Part shown: one piece after another, positions 1 through 10,092 of the stretch
Position numbering within the stretch: the first letter of the stretch is position 1
How the letters are laid out: every line of letters starts with the position of its first letter
Assembly (NCBI GenBank): GCA_014529385.2
Contig: CM043942.1
Span: forward strand, 60,467,684-60,527,683
Reading direction: 5' to 3'
From: Adiantum capillus-veneris
Lineage: Eukaryota > Streptophyta > Polypodiopsida > Polypodiales > Pteridaceae
Length of the DNA: 60,000 nucleotides
Program-made: the position numbers and the translations under genes
Notes under the pieces: generated by a model
The model's input: the letters and a program-made list of their open reading frames with translations, nothing else
Database searches by the model: none
What the model was told of the DNA's origin: nothing

Positions 1-602
1 ACCTTAATCTCTATCTTGACCAAAATGATGGAAGCTCATCGCACAGATTGGGATTTGAAGCAGGATTTAGCTCTATGGGTTTATCATACTTCTTACAAAG
101 TGGCTATTAATTTTACACCATTAAAAATGGTATATGGCCAAGAAGCAGTTATTCCATGGGAGTTTGTAATTCCTAGTCTGCGCGTAGCTTCACAAGGAGG
201 TTGGGATGGTAACCCTTTAGTTGAGTGCTTATATATCCTTGAGAGATTAGATGAAGAAAGACAATTAGCTGTGCAAAATGCACTTGTGAAGAAAGATAGA
301 ATGAAGAAATGGTTTGACTATCATCTAAAGAACAAGATATCAAAGTTGGTGATAAAGTCCTTATGTATGGAGTGCGTAACAAAAAGAAAAAGTTGAAATA
401 TGAGAAAAAAGGACCATATATAGTATGTGAAATCACCCCACAAGAAACCATTCCTGTGAAAACTCTTGATGGAGTTGAAACCATTGGATTCCTCAATGGG
501 AGCAAATTTAAAAGATACTATGATCCTTTAAGCCAAGAGGAGCTACGTGCCATCCATCAAAAAAAGGCAACCAAGGCACAAATAGAATTGAAGAAGAGAT
601 AA
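1..602 (+). pseudogene. Ty3/gypsy integrase C-terminal part
   Basis: This is the 3' end of a gypsy pol gene. The first frame (16-396) contains the stretch before the integrase C-terminus, with F-TPLKMVYGQEAVIP, a signature found in plant gypsy integrases. The second frame (363-602) holds the beta-barrel-like C-terminal part with VGDKVLMYG, GPYIV, LDGVE and NGSKFKRYYD. A frameshift near 345-365 joins the two. The catalytic core lies upstream of the window, so the domain is partial. The chain ends at the TAA at 600. It is closely similar in layout to the integrase C-terminus of element D near 49700-50230. The family assignment is firm; the copy is dead. Confidence 0.85.
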
Positions 603-860
603 GATCAAGTTGAGGCTAAGGAGCAACAACAATGTTTAAGACACCAACGAGAGGCCAAACTGGGAGTTACACACGCATTCCACGTTGAAACAGAGGATGA
701 TTGGTTGGACTCTGACACACCTCTGATACCCTATTGAGCTAAATAGTGATTATAGAAAAGTTCTATATAACACCTTGTTAAACACGGGTGCTAAATATAA
801 TCTGTTGTCATATGGAGTGTGTAGCTAGTTTGGGTACCAAAGAAACAATGATTTGTTCCA
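603..860 (+). pseudogene. Post-integrase retropepsin-like remnant
   Basis: Downstream of the integrase stop an acidic stretch (DDWLDSD near 700-722) is followed, after a stop and a frame change, by a segment reading NTLLNTGAKYNLLSYGV (about 768-818). NTGA followed by a hydrophobic strand resembles the D(T/S)GA active-site loop of retropepsins, with D replaced by N. Element D has the same order after its integrase: DDWLDG, then ALVDTGARVNAASY at 50400-50500. The correspondence suggests a shared downstream protease-like domain. The evidence here is short and degenerate, so the call rests largely on the comparison. Confidence 0.5.
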
Positions 861-939
861 CTTAGCTCAGAATAGGGAAGCCAAATGAAGCTTCTTGCTC
901 TTCATGTAGTTCCTATAAAAAAATAAAAGCTTCGACACA

Positions 940-963
940 ACCCCCCCCCCCCCTCCCCCCCCC
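940..963 (+). repeat. Poly-C tract
   Basis: A nearly pure run of cytosines broken by one T lies between the end of the upstream gypsy remnant and the truncated end of element A. It marks the junction but has no visible function. Confidence 0.9.
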
Positions 964-1027
964 GGTACCATTATACATATCCATACAAAAAAGGAAGAGT
1001 TTGCACCTCCCGTTGTAAGTTCACCAC

Positions 1028-1956
1028 CTATGATAACGTTGCAAATAAAATCATGGGAGAGTACCTTACCACCCTTGCAACTAGATAAAACACATGGGAC
1101 AGTCGAAAAATATAGGTTAAAGCCTTCACCCATAATAACTTAGGAACAAGTACGAAAGCCTTCACTTTGTCAGGATCTGCTTCAATCCCATTCTCTGAGA
1201 TCATATGCCCCAAAAACGTCACTCTTGGTTGAGCAAGATGACACTTCTTTGGGTTGAGTTGACCTCTACTTTCATCATATTGCTTCAATGCCATCACAAG
1301 CTTTACACAATGATCCTTTCTAGAGCTATAATTACAAAAGTCATCAATAAGATCCTTCACAAACTTGCCAAGAAAGGGAGATAACACCTTATTGACGCGC
1401 TTTTGATACCACTCACAGCCATTCATAAGACCAAAAGGAAGCACACAATGACAAAAGCATCCCCATGGTGTGATAAATGTGGTCTTCTTTTGATCTTATA
1501 AAGTCAAGGTGCGCTGAAAATATCCAGAGAATCATCACATACACCATACCTCTCATGCCCTACAATAGAATCAAGTATGTCATCTATGAAAGGAAGAGGG
1601 TATGGATCCCTCTTCATGGCTGCATTTAGAGGCTTAAAATCAACACATATCCTCCACTTTCCATACTTCTTGGGTGTGACAACAACAGGAATCACCCATT
1701 CTGCAGTACTCACAGGACATATGAAACCTGCTTCAAGAAGCTTGTCTACCTCCTCCTTTAAATCATTAAGTTGTACATGTCCCATTCTCCTTAGCTTTTG
1801 GAGTACATGCTGAGCTCCTTCCTTGATTGGAATGTGAATTTTATCTCCCTTAAAGCCTCTAATTTCCTCATAAGAAGTGATGAATAAATGGGGAAATTGT
1901 TGTATCATATGTAGGTACTCACCCTTCTCAGGACTAGTCAAGTCGGGAGACAGCAT
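1028..1956 (-). pseudogene. Element A reverse transcriptase (gypsy)
   Basis: Two minus-strand pieces (1956-1504 and 1444-1028) encode the N-terminal and middle RT of a gypsy element. Visible motifs are KLRRMGHVQLNDLKEEVDKLLEAGFI, then VVVTPKKYGKWRICVDFKPLN, then LPFGLMN, LIDDF (the YxDD position, tyrosine lost), and LNPKKCHLAQPRVTFLGHMISENGIEADPDKV. Stops and frameshifts separate the pieces, and the sequence stops near 1028, so RNase H and integrase are missing. It is the same family as the plus-strand copy at 22842-23990. Family assignment is certain; the gene is non-functional. Confidence 0.9.
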
Positions 1957-2111
1957 ACCTCGTATCAGCTCCTATTTGACATTAGGTTGAACTTTGGGTT
2001 GCATCAGCTCTTCAATTTTCTCATAAGGACCAGAGATATCCTCATTCTCCATAAGGCCAAGAAATATTTGTTTCTCATCATGCTCTTCTTTAACAAACAA
2101 GGAGGAAACAT

Positions 2112-2819
2112 CTAGATCGCTATCGTTGCTATCTTCCACATCACTGCCATCATCCTCATTGTCTTCTTCTTCACTTGAGTACTCTTCTTTTTCACTTGAT
2201 ACTCTTCTTCATCACTTTTCTCATCAAAATCAGCATCCAAAGGTTCCTTGCTAGCCATGTCAAACCTCTTCTTATCACCCCTTCTATTGTAGAGAGTGAT
2301 GGTACCATGTCCCCAATCCTGTACAACTTTGGCTACCTGTAACCATGGTCTTCCAAGGATGAGAGGGAAAGCAGCAGTACCTGCGGGCATAACATGGCAA
2401 TTGAAGAGCACTTTAGCATCAAATACATCCACCTCCAAGTCCTTTACAACTCCCAAGAACCTCACCCTTGATTGGTTGGCAAGCTTTATGTGAAAATGTG
2501 AATTCTTCACCATGTTGAGTCCCAAGTTTGATACACAAGCTTGAGAAATAACACATACCTCTGCACCTCCATCAATATAAGCCTCTCGAATACACTTCCT
2601 CTTATGCCATGCATCCATAGTAGGGAAGATATCAGGTAGCTCATTCAAAGATAGGACTCTCACTGACCCCCTTGCAGGCTCCTTCTTCATGGGGTTGACT
2701 ACATGCTTCCATTGCCTCTTTAACTTGGGACACATCTCCATGAGTTTCCCAAAGGTAATGTCAGCCTTTCTACTCACCAAATCAGCCTGTAAACTATAAT
2801 TTGGTTTCCCTTGCCTCAA
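2112..2819 (-). pseudogene. Element A protease region
   Basis: This frame lies between the zinc knuckle and RT of element A. It contains AYIDGGAEVCVISQACVSNLGL, a retropepsin-like strand in which the usual D(T/S)G is D-G-G, and later FPLILGRPWLQVAKVVQDWGHGTITL, the conserved ILGRPWL...DW end of plant gypsy proteases. An acidic, lysine-rich linker (EKSDEEEYQ...) follows and leads to RT. The B copy has the matching LVLRRPWLRD...LGKGTI segment at about 22460-22540. Whether D-G-G is the family's normal active site or a decayed one cannot be told from two copies. Confidence 0.8.
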
Positions 2820-3248
2820 AGGAAAGCTGGATGCATTGTAATGTTACTTTGGTTTTCTCTTCTTCTTCTCTTTACCTGTACCTGTTTCAACCCGTTTCCC
2901 TCTTTTATGGCTGGGAGACTTGCATCACTCATGTCATGATCTCTTGTAACCCCCTTACCTACAGGCATGACCATAGCTCTAAAATCATCCTCTTTCTTCT
3001 CCAAACGGATTATGCTTACCACTTTTGTTTTTCCCTTCTCTTCAGCTGTCAAACCGCTTGGCCCTGTTTCCCCTTTAATCTCAATACCATAATCTTGAGC
3101 TCTAGAAATAATTTGTGGAGGAAGAGGAAACATGTCACCACCCATTCTCTTTGTCTTGTCACATTGAGGGCTTTTCTGACCCCATTCACCACAATTGTAA
3201 CATATCCCCTCTTCCATCCATGCCTCTTCCTCTACCACGTGTAAACCC
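2816..3248 (-). pseudogene. Element A gag C-terminus with zinc knuckle
   Basis: The minus frame contains CYNCGEWGQKSPQC, a CX2CX4HX4C retroviral zinc knuckle whose histidine position is glutamine, so metal binding is probably weakened. It is followed by KRMGGDMFPLPPQIISRAQDYGIEIKG, closely matched in copy B (RMGGDIFPLSQDIPNRANDYALDIQG at about 21770-21845). The knuckle is separated from the rest of gag by the small insertion at about 3249-3495. Confidence 0.8.
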
Positions 3249-3495
3249 TCAGGGGGTTCACTATGTGTAAAACTACCATATCATGTGCATTCAAGACATG
3301 TTTGTAAAACCCCTTATCTATGAATTTTGTAAGGAATATAATGTACCCTTTTCTTTTAAAATCTGTAAGTTTTTTTAAAATTTGAAAAAATAGTGCCCTT
3401 TTGTATATATATTTTTGTAAGTTTCAAGAACTTTAAATACCCTTCTGTTGAACTCACGTGATAGGTTACATTTTTATTAGGTGACCTCCCCGGGT
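3249..3495. mobile_element. Mutator-like MITE inside gag A
   Basis: An AT-rich insert of about 245 bp separates gag from its zinc knuckle. Its ends form an imperfect inverted repeat: GGGGGTTCACTATG on the left, and GGGGAGGTCACC as the reverse complement of the right end, with a shared inner segment ACC(A/T)ATCA(T/C)GTG. The flanks carry a near-duplicate GTGTAAACCC-type sequence (3239-3250 and 3496-3507), which fits a 9-10 bp target duplication of Mutator type. There is no coding capacity. The boundaries are approximate. Confidence 0.5.
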
Positions 3496-4259
3496 GTAAA
3501 CCCCTCATTGCTTCCATACCCACATCCATATCCATAGCTTTGACCTCTTCCACATCCCATCATATGCACACTAAGATTCTTCATAAGAACTACAACCTCT
3601 TGCATCTCCTTACGAAAAGCATTCACATCATGAGAATCTTGTTGATCAAAACCTGGCTCCTTGATGAGGACCCTTGGTTTCTCTATCACTTTCACTTCAA
3701 CCTTTGGCTTGACAGTGATTCCAAGTTGATGAAGAGGCTCTGCTTTCCACTCTTTATTATTTGCAATTTCAACTGCCTCTTCAAAGGTCCTTGGGTGCTT
3801 AAGCTCTACCTTCAAGCGCAGGTTACTCTTCATACTTGCAAGAAACTTGTCCTTCTTCAACATGGCTGGAGGAGTTTCGGCCCCCAAAGATTGACACCAC
3901 TTTTTCCATAATGCATTGAATGCCTTCACAAAGTCTTCTATGGTCTAACCTTCACCCTGTACCAAGCCTTTAATAGACTGCCATACCTTTTGTGGGTATT
4001 CCACCTGTTGAAAGTGTGTAAGAAAAGCATGCCTTACCATTTCATAAGTCATAACTTGAGGAGGTTGTGCTGATTGTAGCTCCTCTTTGTAGCCTTCCAA
4101 CCATTCCCTAGCATCTCCCTTCAAACAGAAGTAGAAGATTCCTAGCACCAACGCTGGGTCTTGCTTGCTAGCAATAAGGCAAGCAAACACCATTCTCTCA
4201 ATGAAAACTTTGGAACTTTCATTTGATTTCCCACTAAACTCTGGAAAATTAAATGCCAT
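3477..4259 (-). pseudogene. Element A gag
   Basis: One reading frame with an in-frame TAG at 3945-3947. It begins MAFNFPEFSGKSNESSKVF and shows the plant gypsy gag core: FYFCLKGDAREWLEGYKEEL, AFLTHFQQV, then LRLKVELKHPRTFEEAVEIA. The C-terminal part is rich in G and Y (GCGRGQSYGYGCGYG). The start ATG lies only about 37 bp inside the primer binding site, so this is the first gene of the element. The homologous gag piece of B is at 21187-21905. Confidence 0.85.
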
Positions 4260-4295
4260 TTCTTCTAAAACCTATAAACCGAAGGTAACTTGAAG

Positions 4296-4317
4296 CGATT
4301 TCTCGGTGGCGGGCACC
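4296..4317 (-). promoter_or_regulatory. Element A primer binding site
   Basis: Read on the minus strand the sequence begins TGGTGCCCGCCACCGAGAAA and continues TCG. Its complement has the form of a tRNA 3' end with CCA and a T-arm (…CGATTTC…ACCA). It lies about 10 bases inside the putative LTR end and just upstream of gag, as expected for minus-strand priming. I did not assign the tRNA identity. Confidence 0.6.
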
Positions 4318-4327
4318 AAAACACTAT

Positions 4328-4892
4328 TGTGGAAAACAAACAAACTGGAACACCTCTATAGCGATGTCACCCAACAGCGTTGAAAGAGCAATAAAAAAAC
4401 ACCAAAAGCTTTTGAAAAACCACAAGTCCGATAAGAGCATGCCCTTGGGAATTACTAGCCGTCGCCCACCCAAGAGAATATGTCACATAGGAGCAAAACC
4501 CTGCCAAAGCATGGACTTACAGCACATGCCGACCAATGCATATGAAGACAACGGCCTGTCCTTTCACCATTGAACATCAAAAACCCACAAATTTAACATC
4601 AATTCCACAATTCATACATACATGTCCTCCCAATTTACCTGCGTACAATTTGTCACTAGGCTGCCATAGCCATAACCCTGCAGAGAACTAGTCGTAACCT
4701 GAAGAGCACAACTCCAATTGGGGCACTTTAAAGCTTGAGAGAAATCTTGAAAAATGTATGGTGAGAAATCTGAAGATGACCAAATTTGAATCTACACGTC
4801 TCTACATGCAAAATTGATCCAAACAGGGAACTGTCCCGACACGAGTACATGTAGAGTAGGCAAGGCGAGGGCAAAAACTGCAACAGAAACCA
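4328..4892 (-). repeat. LTR of gypsy family A
   Basis: About 565 bp with the ends TGG…CCACA on the minus strand. It is matched almost throughout, in opposite orientation, by 19583-20152. Shared blocks include CTTTAAAGTGCCCCAATTGG, CATATGCATTGGTCGGC and ACATCGCTATAGAGGTGTTC. It sits directly upstream of the primer site and gag of element A. The outer boundary is set by where similarity to the B copy stops, so it is approximate. No genes are present inside. Confidence 0.75.
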
Positions 4893-5130
4893 TCAAGAAG
4901 GCACAAAGAGCTCAAACCTAAAATTTTCTGGAGTTTTTTTGAACTTTTTTAAGTTTGTACATGAGTTTTAGTTATATAAAAGTCTCCCTTCAAAAAACTC
5001 ACCCATGGGCACTTACAGCAGCCGGACAATTGTCACTAGACTAGCGACTTGCAATGCATGTACATGTGCTTGCTAAAGCAAGCTAAAAAACCCACAAAAA
5101 GAAAGCCCATACACCCTTTTGACATTGGGC
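4893..5130. other. Intergenic stretch without recognised feature
   Basis: AT-rich sequence between the LTR of element A and the copia fragment. I see no ORF, repeat or promoter that I can support. Confidence 0.5.
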
Positions 5131-6354
5131 GTCATGTCCATATGTACAAATTTACAAAAAACGGGGTGTCAAAAATGCACCCCAGGAAACTTTTGAGGCA
5201 AAGGATGTCCAAGAGGTTGTGGAAATGAGTGGCGCAATAATGCAGGTCAACACAGAAATATAGTATGTTAGGGTTGGGGAAGACATGGTCACTTTGAACG
5301 TGATTATCTAGATAGGAGACAACAAAACAATTATGCAACTACTAGCAAGAATGCACATGAGCCCCAGCTCGGGGCATCCACTAGAAAATATGTAATATAG
5401 TACGTGCGAACAAAATAAGGGATTTAAAATTAGGTACATTTACACAAAAATGTACTTACATATAGGGGTTTTTAATTGAGAAAGTGAAAATTTTCATACA
5501 TAAGGGCTAGTTGTTTTACAAAAAAGCATACATATGAGGTATATATAATGCTTGAAAATATACAGGTAAGGGATTATTTCTATACCTCTTGTTCGCACGT
5601 GCTATATGCAATTTTTGCATAGTGAACTCCTCGGGAGCCCGAGAGGCTATTTGTGGTGCATCACATGCCTAATACTGTGCAAATGTGGCAAAATCCAGTG
5701 ATAATGTATTGTATGAGGATTCTGGTGCATCGAATCACATGACGAGCCATGGTGAATGGTTTAAGGAAATACAGACTTTACAAAGCCTTGGCTATGTAGA
5801 AATTGGGCATGATACTACACATCCTATTATGCATACATGAAATGTACCATTGTCTATAGCCTATGGTAAAGTGAAGTACCTGGCTGATATACTACATGTA
5901 CCCAACATTACAAAGAACTTGATTTTTGTTGGTAAAATGGTTGAGCAGGTTTTACAGGTTAGGTTTAAATCTGATGGTCTCTTTGTCGAAGAGCATAAGA
6001 AGGATGGAAGGCTAGTTGCACAAGGAAACAAAGTGGAAAGAATGTTTACTTTAAATGTAAATATTCTCGAGGTGAATTCTTCCATGTTTGCACAAGGTGT
6101 AGGTGTTGTTCTATAGAGATTTGACACAAACGTATATTTCATATAAATTTGCAGAGGTTGAGAACGATGCAGACTAAAGAGACGGTTACATGTTTACCTA
6201 TGTTTTGAGTTGCTAAAATGTAGAAAGTATGCAAAGTTTGTCAATTTGGAAAGCAAAAAAAAGCATCATTTCCTTATGATCAGCATGTAACCAGGAATGC
6301 ATTGGATTTAGTGCATACAAATATATGGGGTCCGGCAAAGACTGCATCTATGGG
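5131..6354 (+). pseudogene. Copia element, left half (gag end, protease, integrase start)
   Basis: A degenerate zinc knuckle (RHGHFERDY near 5275-5310) is followed, after a small MITE, by a copia protease with EDSGASNHMTSHGEWF (about 5718-5765). The frame 5850-6115 contains VKYLADILHVPNITKNLIFVGKM, the standard segment between protease and integrase. Next come a CKVCQFGK zinc-binding remnant and LVHTNIWGPAKTASMG, the start of the integrase core. The frame breaks off at 6354 at the edge of the 9.54 kb insertion and resumes at 15897. Several stops and frameshifts show the copia copy was already dead or has since decayed. Confidence 0.85.
5395..5607. mobile_element. 213-bp MITE
   Basis: Inverted terminal repeats ATATAG(T/C)ACGTGCGAACAA bound an AT-rich, non-coding 213 bp segment within the copia gag-protease region. 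I could not identify a convincing target duplication, so the superfamily is unknown. Confidence 0.65.
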
Positions 6355-6425
6355 CATTAGGAGAAATATGAACCTTGCATGGGCCTTGTAAGGAATCCTA
6401 ATTTTTAGGGATTCAGGCTAATTTT
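6355..6425 (+). repeat. Left terminal inverted repeat
   Basis: The outer 20 bp match the right end at 18 positions. Weaker similarity (GGGCCTT, GGGATTCAGGCTAATT) reaches about position 6420. Confidence 0.75.
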
Positions 6426-6659
6426 GTGTGGGGTTTAGGGGGCAAGGGCATTAAAGAAGGTAGTTTTGAGTAGGCTTTTCTAGTCTTTTTTTAAGACAAA
6501 TGTAGGATGTGGACTAGCTTTTTTTAAAGTGAAGGAAGCATAGGGGTGTGTCCACATCAGCAAAAACGTGGGTCACAAAGAGTCAAAATTTGACTTTTTT
6601 TAAAAAAAAAATCATTTTTACTTAAAAATCCCTCCCAACATATATACATATCCAAAAAT

Positions 6660-6760
6660 CATTTTTTGACCCATTTTTTAACCCACAAGCTTAGAAAGTC
6701 CATTTTTTCAAAAATCATTTTTTGACCCATTTTTTAACCCACAAGCTTAGAAAGTCCCCC
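6660..6760 (+). repeat. Direct duplication near the left end
   Basis: A segment containing TTTTTTGACCCATTTTTTAA and CCCACAAGCTTAGAAAGTCC occurs twice in succession with a period of about 55 bp. It lies upstream of the candidate transposase and may be part of its promoter or a subterminal repeat. Confidence 0.7.
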
Positions 6761-6775
6761 AAAAAGTAATAAATT

Positions 6776-6975
6776 TTGTTCTCTCCTCCTCCTCCCTCCT
6801 CCGTTCTCTCCTCCTCCTCCCTCCTCCCTCCTCTCTCCCTCTCCCTCTCCTCTCCCTCCCTGCCCCTACCTTCCTTCGCCTCCCCAAACTCTCCCTCCCC
6901 CCCCTCCCCCCTCCCTCCTTCTCTCCTCCCATCTTCCTCAACCTCTCTACCCTTCCCCCTCTATCTTTTCATCAT
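6776..6975 (+). repeat. Pyrimidine-rich leader of the candidate transposase
   Basis: About 200 bp of almost pure C/T on the plus strand immediately before the first ATG of the downstream gene. Its position fits a 5' untranslated leader or promoter-proximal polypyrimidine tract. The apparent open frames through it are compositional artefacts. Confidence 0.6.
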
Positions 6976-6999
6976 TTGCTTCCTCACGCAACAGCTTCC

Positions 7000-9953
7000 A
7001 TGGTGCTCACGGACATCACAAATGGTTTGCTTCCACCACCACGTACTCCGCACACCAAAAGCATACATATTCGCTTACCCACGGCATTTGCACCGAAGAC
7101 TGCTAGTGAGGGTGATCAAAGGTCATCACAGGAACGTCGCACCGCTTGTGAGACCAATGTTGACATTTGGGTGGATGGCCATTTTTACCCTTACGATCCT
7201 ATAAGCCGCTTCCATCCACCTTTTAATAGCCTTTCCACATTTTTTCAATTTCTTGGGAGGGGAGAAGCAGGCTTGTTAGGCTATTGCAGGCGGTTGTGTA
7301 TGGGTGCAGGTGCTTCTTTGCATATGTGGATGCATGAATGTCAAGCTCTTCACCTCAAGACGACCGCATTACAAGAGAGTGTTGCCTCTTCGGAGAGGGT
7401 GGTTAAAACTCTTGAACAACAAATGCAAGAAAAGGAGTCCCACATCCAGAAGCTTACCAACACCATCACATACTTGAAAGAAACACCCCTTGGTGCAAGG
7501 GAACGCAAACGCACGTATTCCTCCATTGAAACTCTTGCACATTTGGGAGGAGCACGCAAACAACGAGTTACAGCCACAAGGTGATTTGGTCTTTACTTGC
7601 ATAATGAATTCTTACTTCATACTATTTTCTAACATTTATGTTTATTTGTTGCTAGAAACTTCATCCAGGAGTCATGCGGTGGAACAAGCCAAGATGATCG
7701 AGTCAACCTTCTCACTAGTTTTCTCAATACCCAGGACGTGATTTCTATCTGACAATCACTTGGAGGTAAGCACATTAAGGATGCAGTCACCAAGGACCTT
7801 ATGCGTAAATTAAAAAATGTGGTTAGTGATGATGACGTTTAACAAGCTTGTGATGAGGCTGGAATCAGCACCAAAGCCTATCAGGCTATTTTCCAACTCC
7901 TAAAGGATGACCTCAAAGAACATGGCATTGTGGAAAACCTATTTCCCGTTCCTCACAAGGTCAAGATCGCAAAGAAGGCCACAAACGAAGATGTGTTCTC
8001 CCGCATTGGGACATACCTACAAATTGAGGACAAAATGCCAACTTCCCTTTATGCTTCATGCCCAACAAAGACAAGGGGAAAAGGTAAGAAACAATCCATA
8101 AGACCTTCAGAGAAGGGCTTTCCTTACACAATGTGGAACAATATTTTCGTGGATCTTAGAAGGCTTCAAGAAGCCATGTTTAGATTTTACGAGTTACCTG
8201 AAGAAGGTGACACACTTTACTTTTTGCTTTGGTATTATTCTTATCATAGACTCTGAAGTTTACGGTCTTGGCACTATTTATTTGTAGTTCTTGGCACAAA
8301 AGTCGCTTTTGTGCTGAAACTTGATGAGTGTCAAATAGTGAAAGGCCGAAGGTTAGAGAGACTAAGTGTCACTCTAATGAAAGAGGCCCTTCTACAAACC
8401 AAGCGAAGGGATTCAGTCGATCCATCTCCCACCCCATCTTTTAGTGTGCAATCAGAGAAAGACATTTGGTGGTTGGGTGCTATTGAGGTGCCCAAAGAGA
8501 CCAATGGAGTACTTTCATGGATTTTTGAGAGAACTGCATGGATCACAGAAGTAATACACTCCCAAATTGTAGGTTAGAAGTTGGAGATTGAGGGTTTTGG
8601 TAGTTATGATGTGGAGTGGCACTTAGGTGGGGATTTGAAGACCATAAAGTGTTTGCTTGGCTGCAAACAAGGGGTTTCTTCTCTCATGCCTTGTCCATTT
8701 TGCACTCGAGGGTACAAACCTAATGGACAAAAATCACATAAGAGCACTGCAAAGGTCGGTTCCATGCTTCCATGGCAAGGGCATAGAGAATAAGGGTTAG
8801 ATTGTCGGGATGTCGGAGATGAAGGTAGAGAATGGGAAGCGTCTATTCTGAGATGTCGCATGCTCAATGCCCCAGACCGTGATCAAAAGGACCACGCTTG
8901 GAATCCAATCTTTCCATTTCCTCTATTGAATGTACATTTTTGTACATTACACGCATTCATGCGCATTTTTGATAGGCTATTGAAGCTCCACATTGACTAT
9001 GCTTTCACAATGAAACCGTTGGAAAAGTCCCAGGAAGCGATCGAAAGAGTGGAGGTACTCTTGAATTCCATTGGCTGTCACGGTGGAAATGTGTCTATCG
9101 TTGCTGCAAAGAACACAGGGGAGGCCCATGAAATTGCTCAACAAGTGTCAATGAGTGGACAAAAAGCTAGACACTTTTTGAAGAAAGTTTCCCAAGGAAA
9201 GCCAAGTCGATATGATGCTCAAAACAGCTCCAACCAGTAGGCAGGTAACCTTTGGGAGCTTTGGAAGGAGTTATGCAAAGCTACTACTGACAATGATTCA
9301 AATGGCGAGCTTGGAAATAGGCGCAAGCAAGTTTGGGCACATTTTGATAAAATGGTCAAGCTTATGGGCCTTAACAGCACAACAAAAGAACAATGCCAAT
9401 CATTTCAAGAAGCCTTGGCGGATTTTACCAAGGTCTTCACCCTTTCTTGAGGTGAAAATAACATCACACATTACATGGTAAGTCATTTTACATGGTATAT
9501 TCATTACAAGGGATTGTTTTTATTTAATAATGTGGATCGTTTACTCATGTGAACAGCATATCTTGTTTGTGCATGGTGCATTTTTTTATGCACAAGTATG
9601 GATCGCTTGAAATTTTTAGCACTCAAGGCATGGAGAAGTCCCATTATCGAGCAAGGGGAGTGTACTTCAAAAATACTCGACATGGTGGTGGAATGGTGCA
9701 ATCCAATTATTTGGATGAGATGTTCAACTGGTTTATTCGTACAAAATTTTCTCTTAAGCTCACAATGGAGCGTGCGCGACAATCCAAGATTGCTATTGAA
9801 GTGCGGAAATGGAGTCGTCAAGAGCATAGCAACAAGTGGCAAATGTCGCAAGGTCCCACCAAGCATGCTGCATGGCAGCGATGCAGAGTGCGGCAAGGAT
9901 CAAAGTGGATACTGCGCGAGTCACTAAACGTGAACACAGGGTCCAACTCTTAG
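7000..9953 (+). pseudogene. Candidate transposase, four exons, decayed
   Basis: The inferred exons are 7000-7580, 7656-8206, 8288-9477 and 9557-9953, with GT-AG introns of 75-81 bp that keep phase, giving about 905 codons. The order is: a coiled-coil region (about residues 125-165, ALQESVASSERVVKTLEQQ); an acidic/basic middle; DVEWHLGGDLKTIKCLLGC followed by the zinc-type motif MPCPFC; then LLNVHFCTLHAFMRIFDRLL; and a C-terminus with KYGSLEIFSTQGMEKSHYRA, RHGGG and DEMFNWFIR. From memory, these blocks resemble a group of poorly described animal and fungal proteins suspected to be transposases; I could not verify this. In-frame stops are at 7750, 7840, 8575, 8791, 9238 and 9448, and one extra T in the run near 9577 shifts the frame. 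The start was chosen as the first ATG in frame after the pyrimidine tract. As the largest gene of the element it is the best transposase candidate. Confidence 0.6.
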
Positions 9954-10027
9954 CGACATGTTTATTTAAAAAATAATGCTTTTTTAAAAAAAATTACTGT
10001 GAACAGGGCCCTTTTTAAATGGGCCCT

Positions 10028-10035
10028 TATAAATA
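10028..10035 (+). promoter_or_regulatory. TATA box of the H3-like gene
   Basis: TATAAATA follows two GGGCCC blocks and lies 58-65 bases upstream of the ATG at 10093, a normal spacing for a plant RNA polymerase II promoter with a short leader. This suggests the gene has its own promoter and is not read through from the upstream gene. Confidence 0.55.
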
Positions 10036-10092
10036 TTGCATGCTCTCATAAACCACTCATTTCTTAAGAACAGGTGAGCTCTTACCAACGAA

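Noticed and set aside
6747-6941. Arg/Glu/Gly-rich minus-strand ORF
   Set aside because: Opposite strand of the pyrimidine tract before the candidate transposase; compositional artefact.
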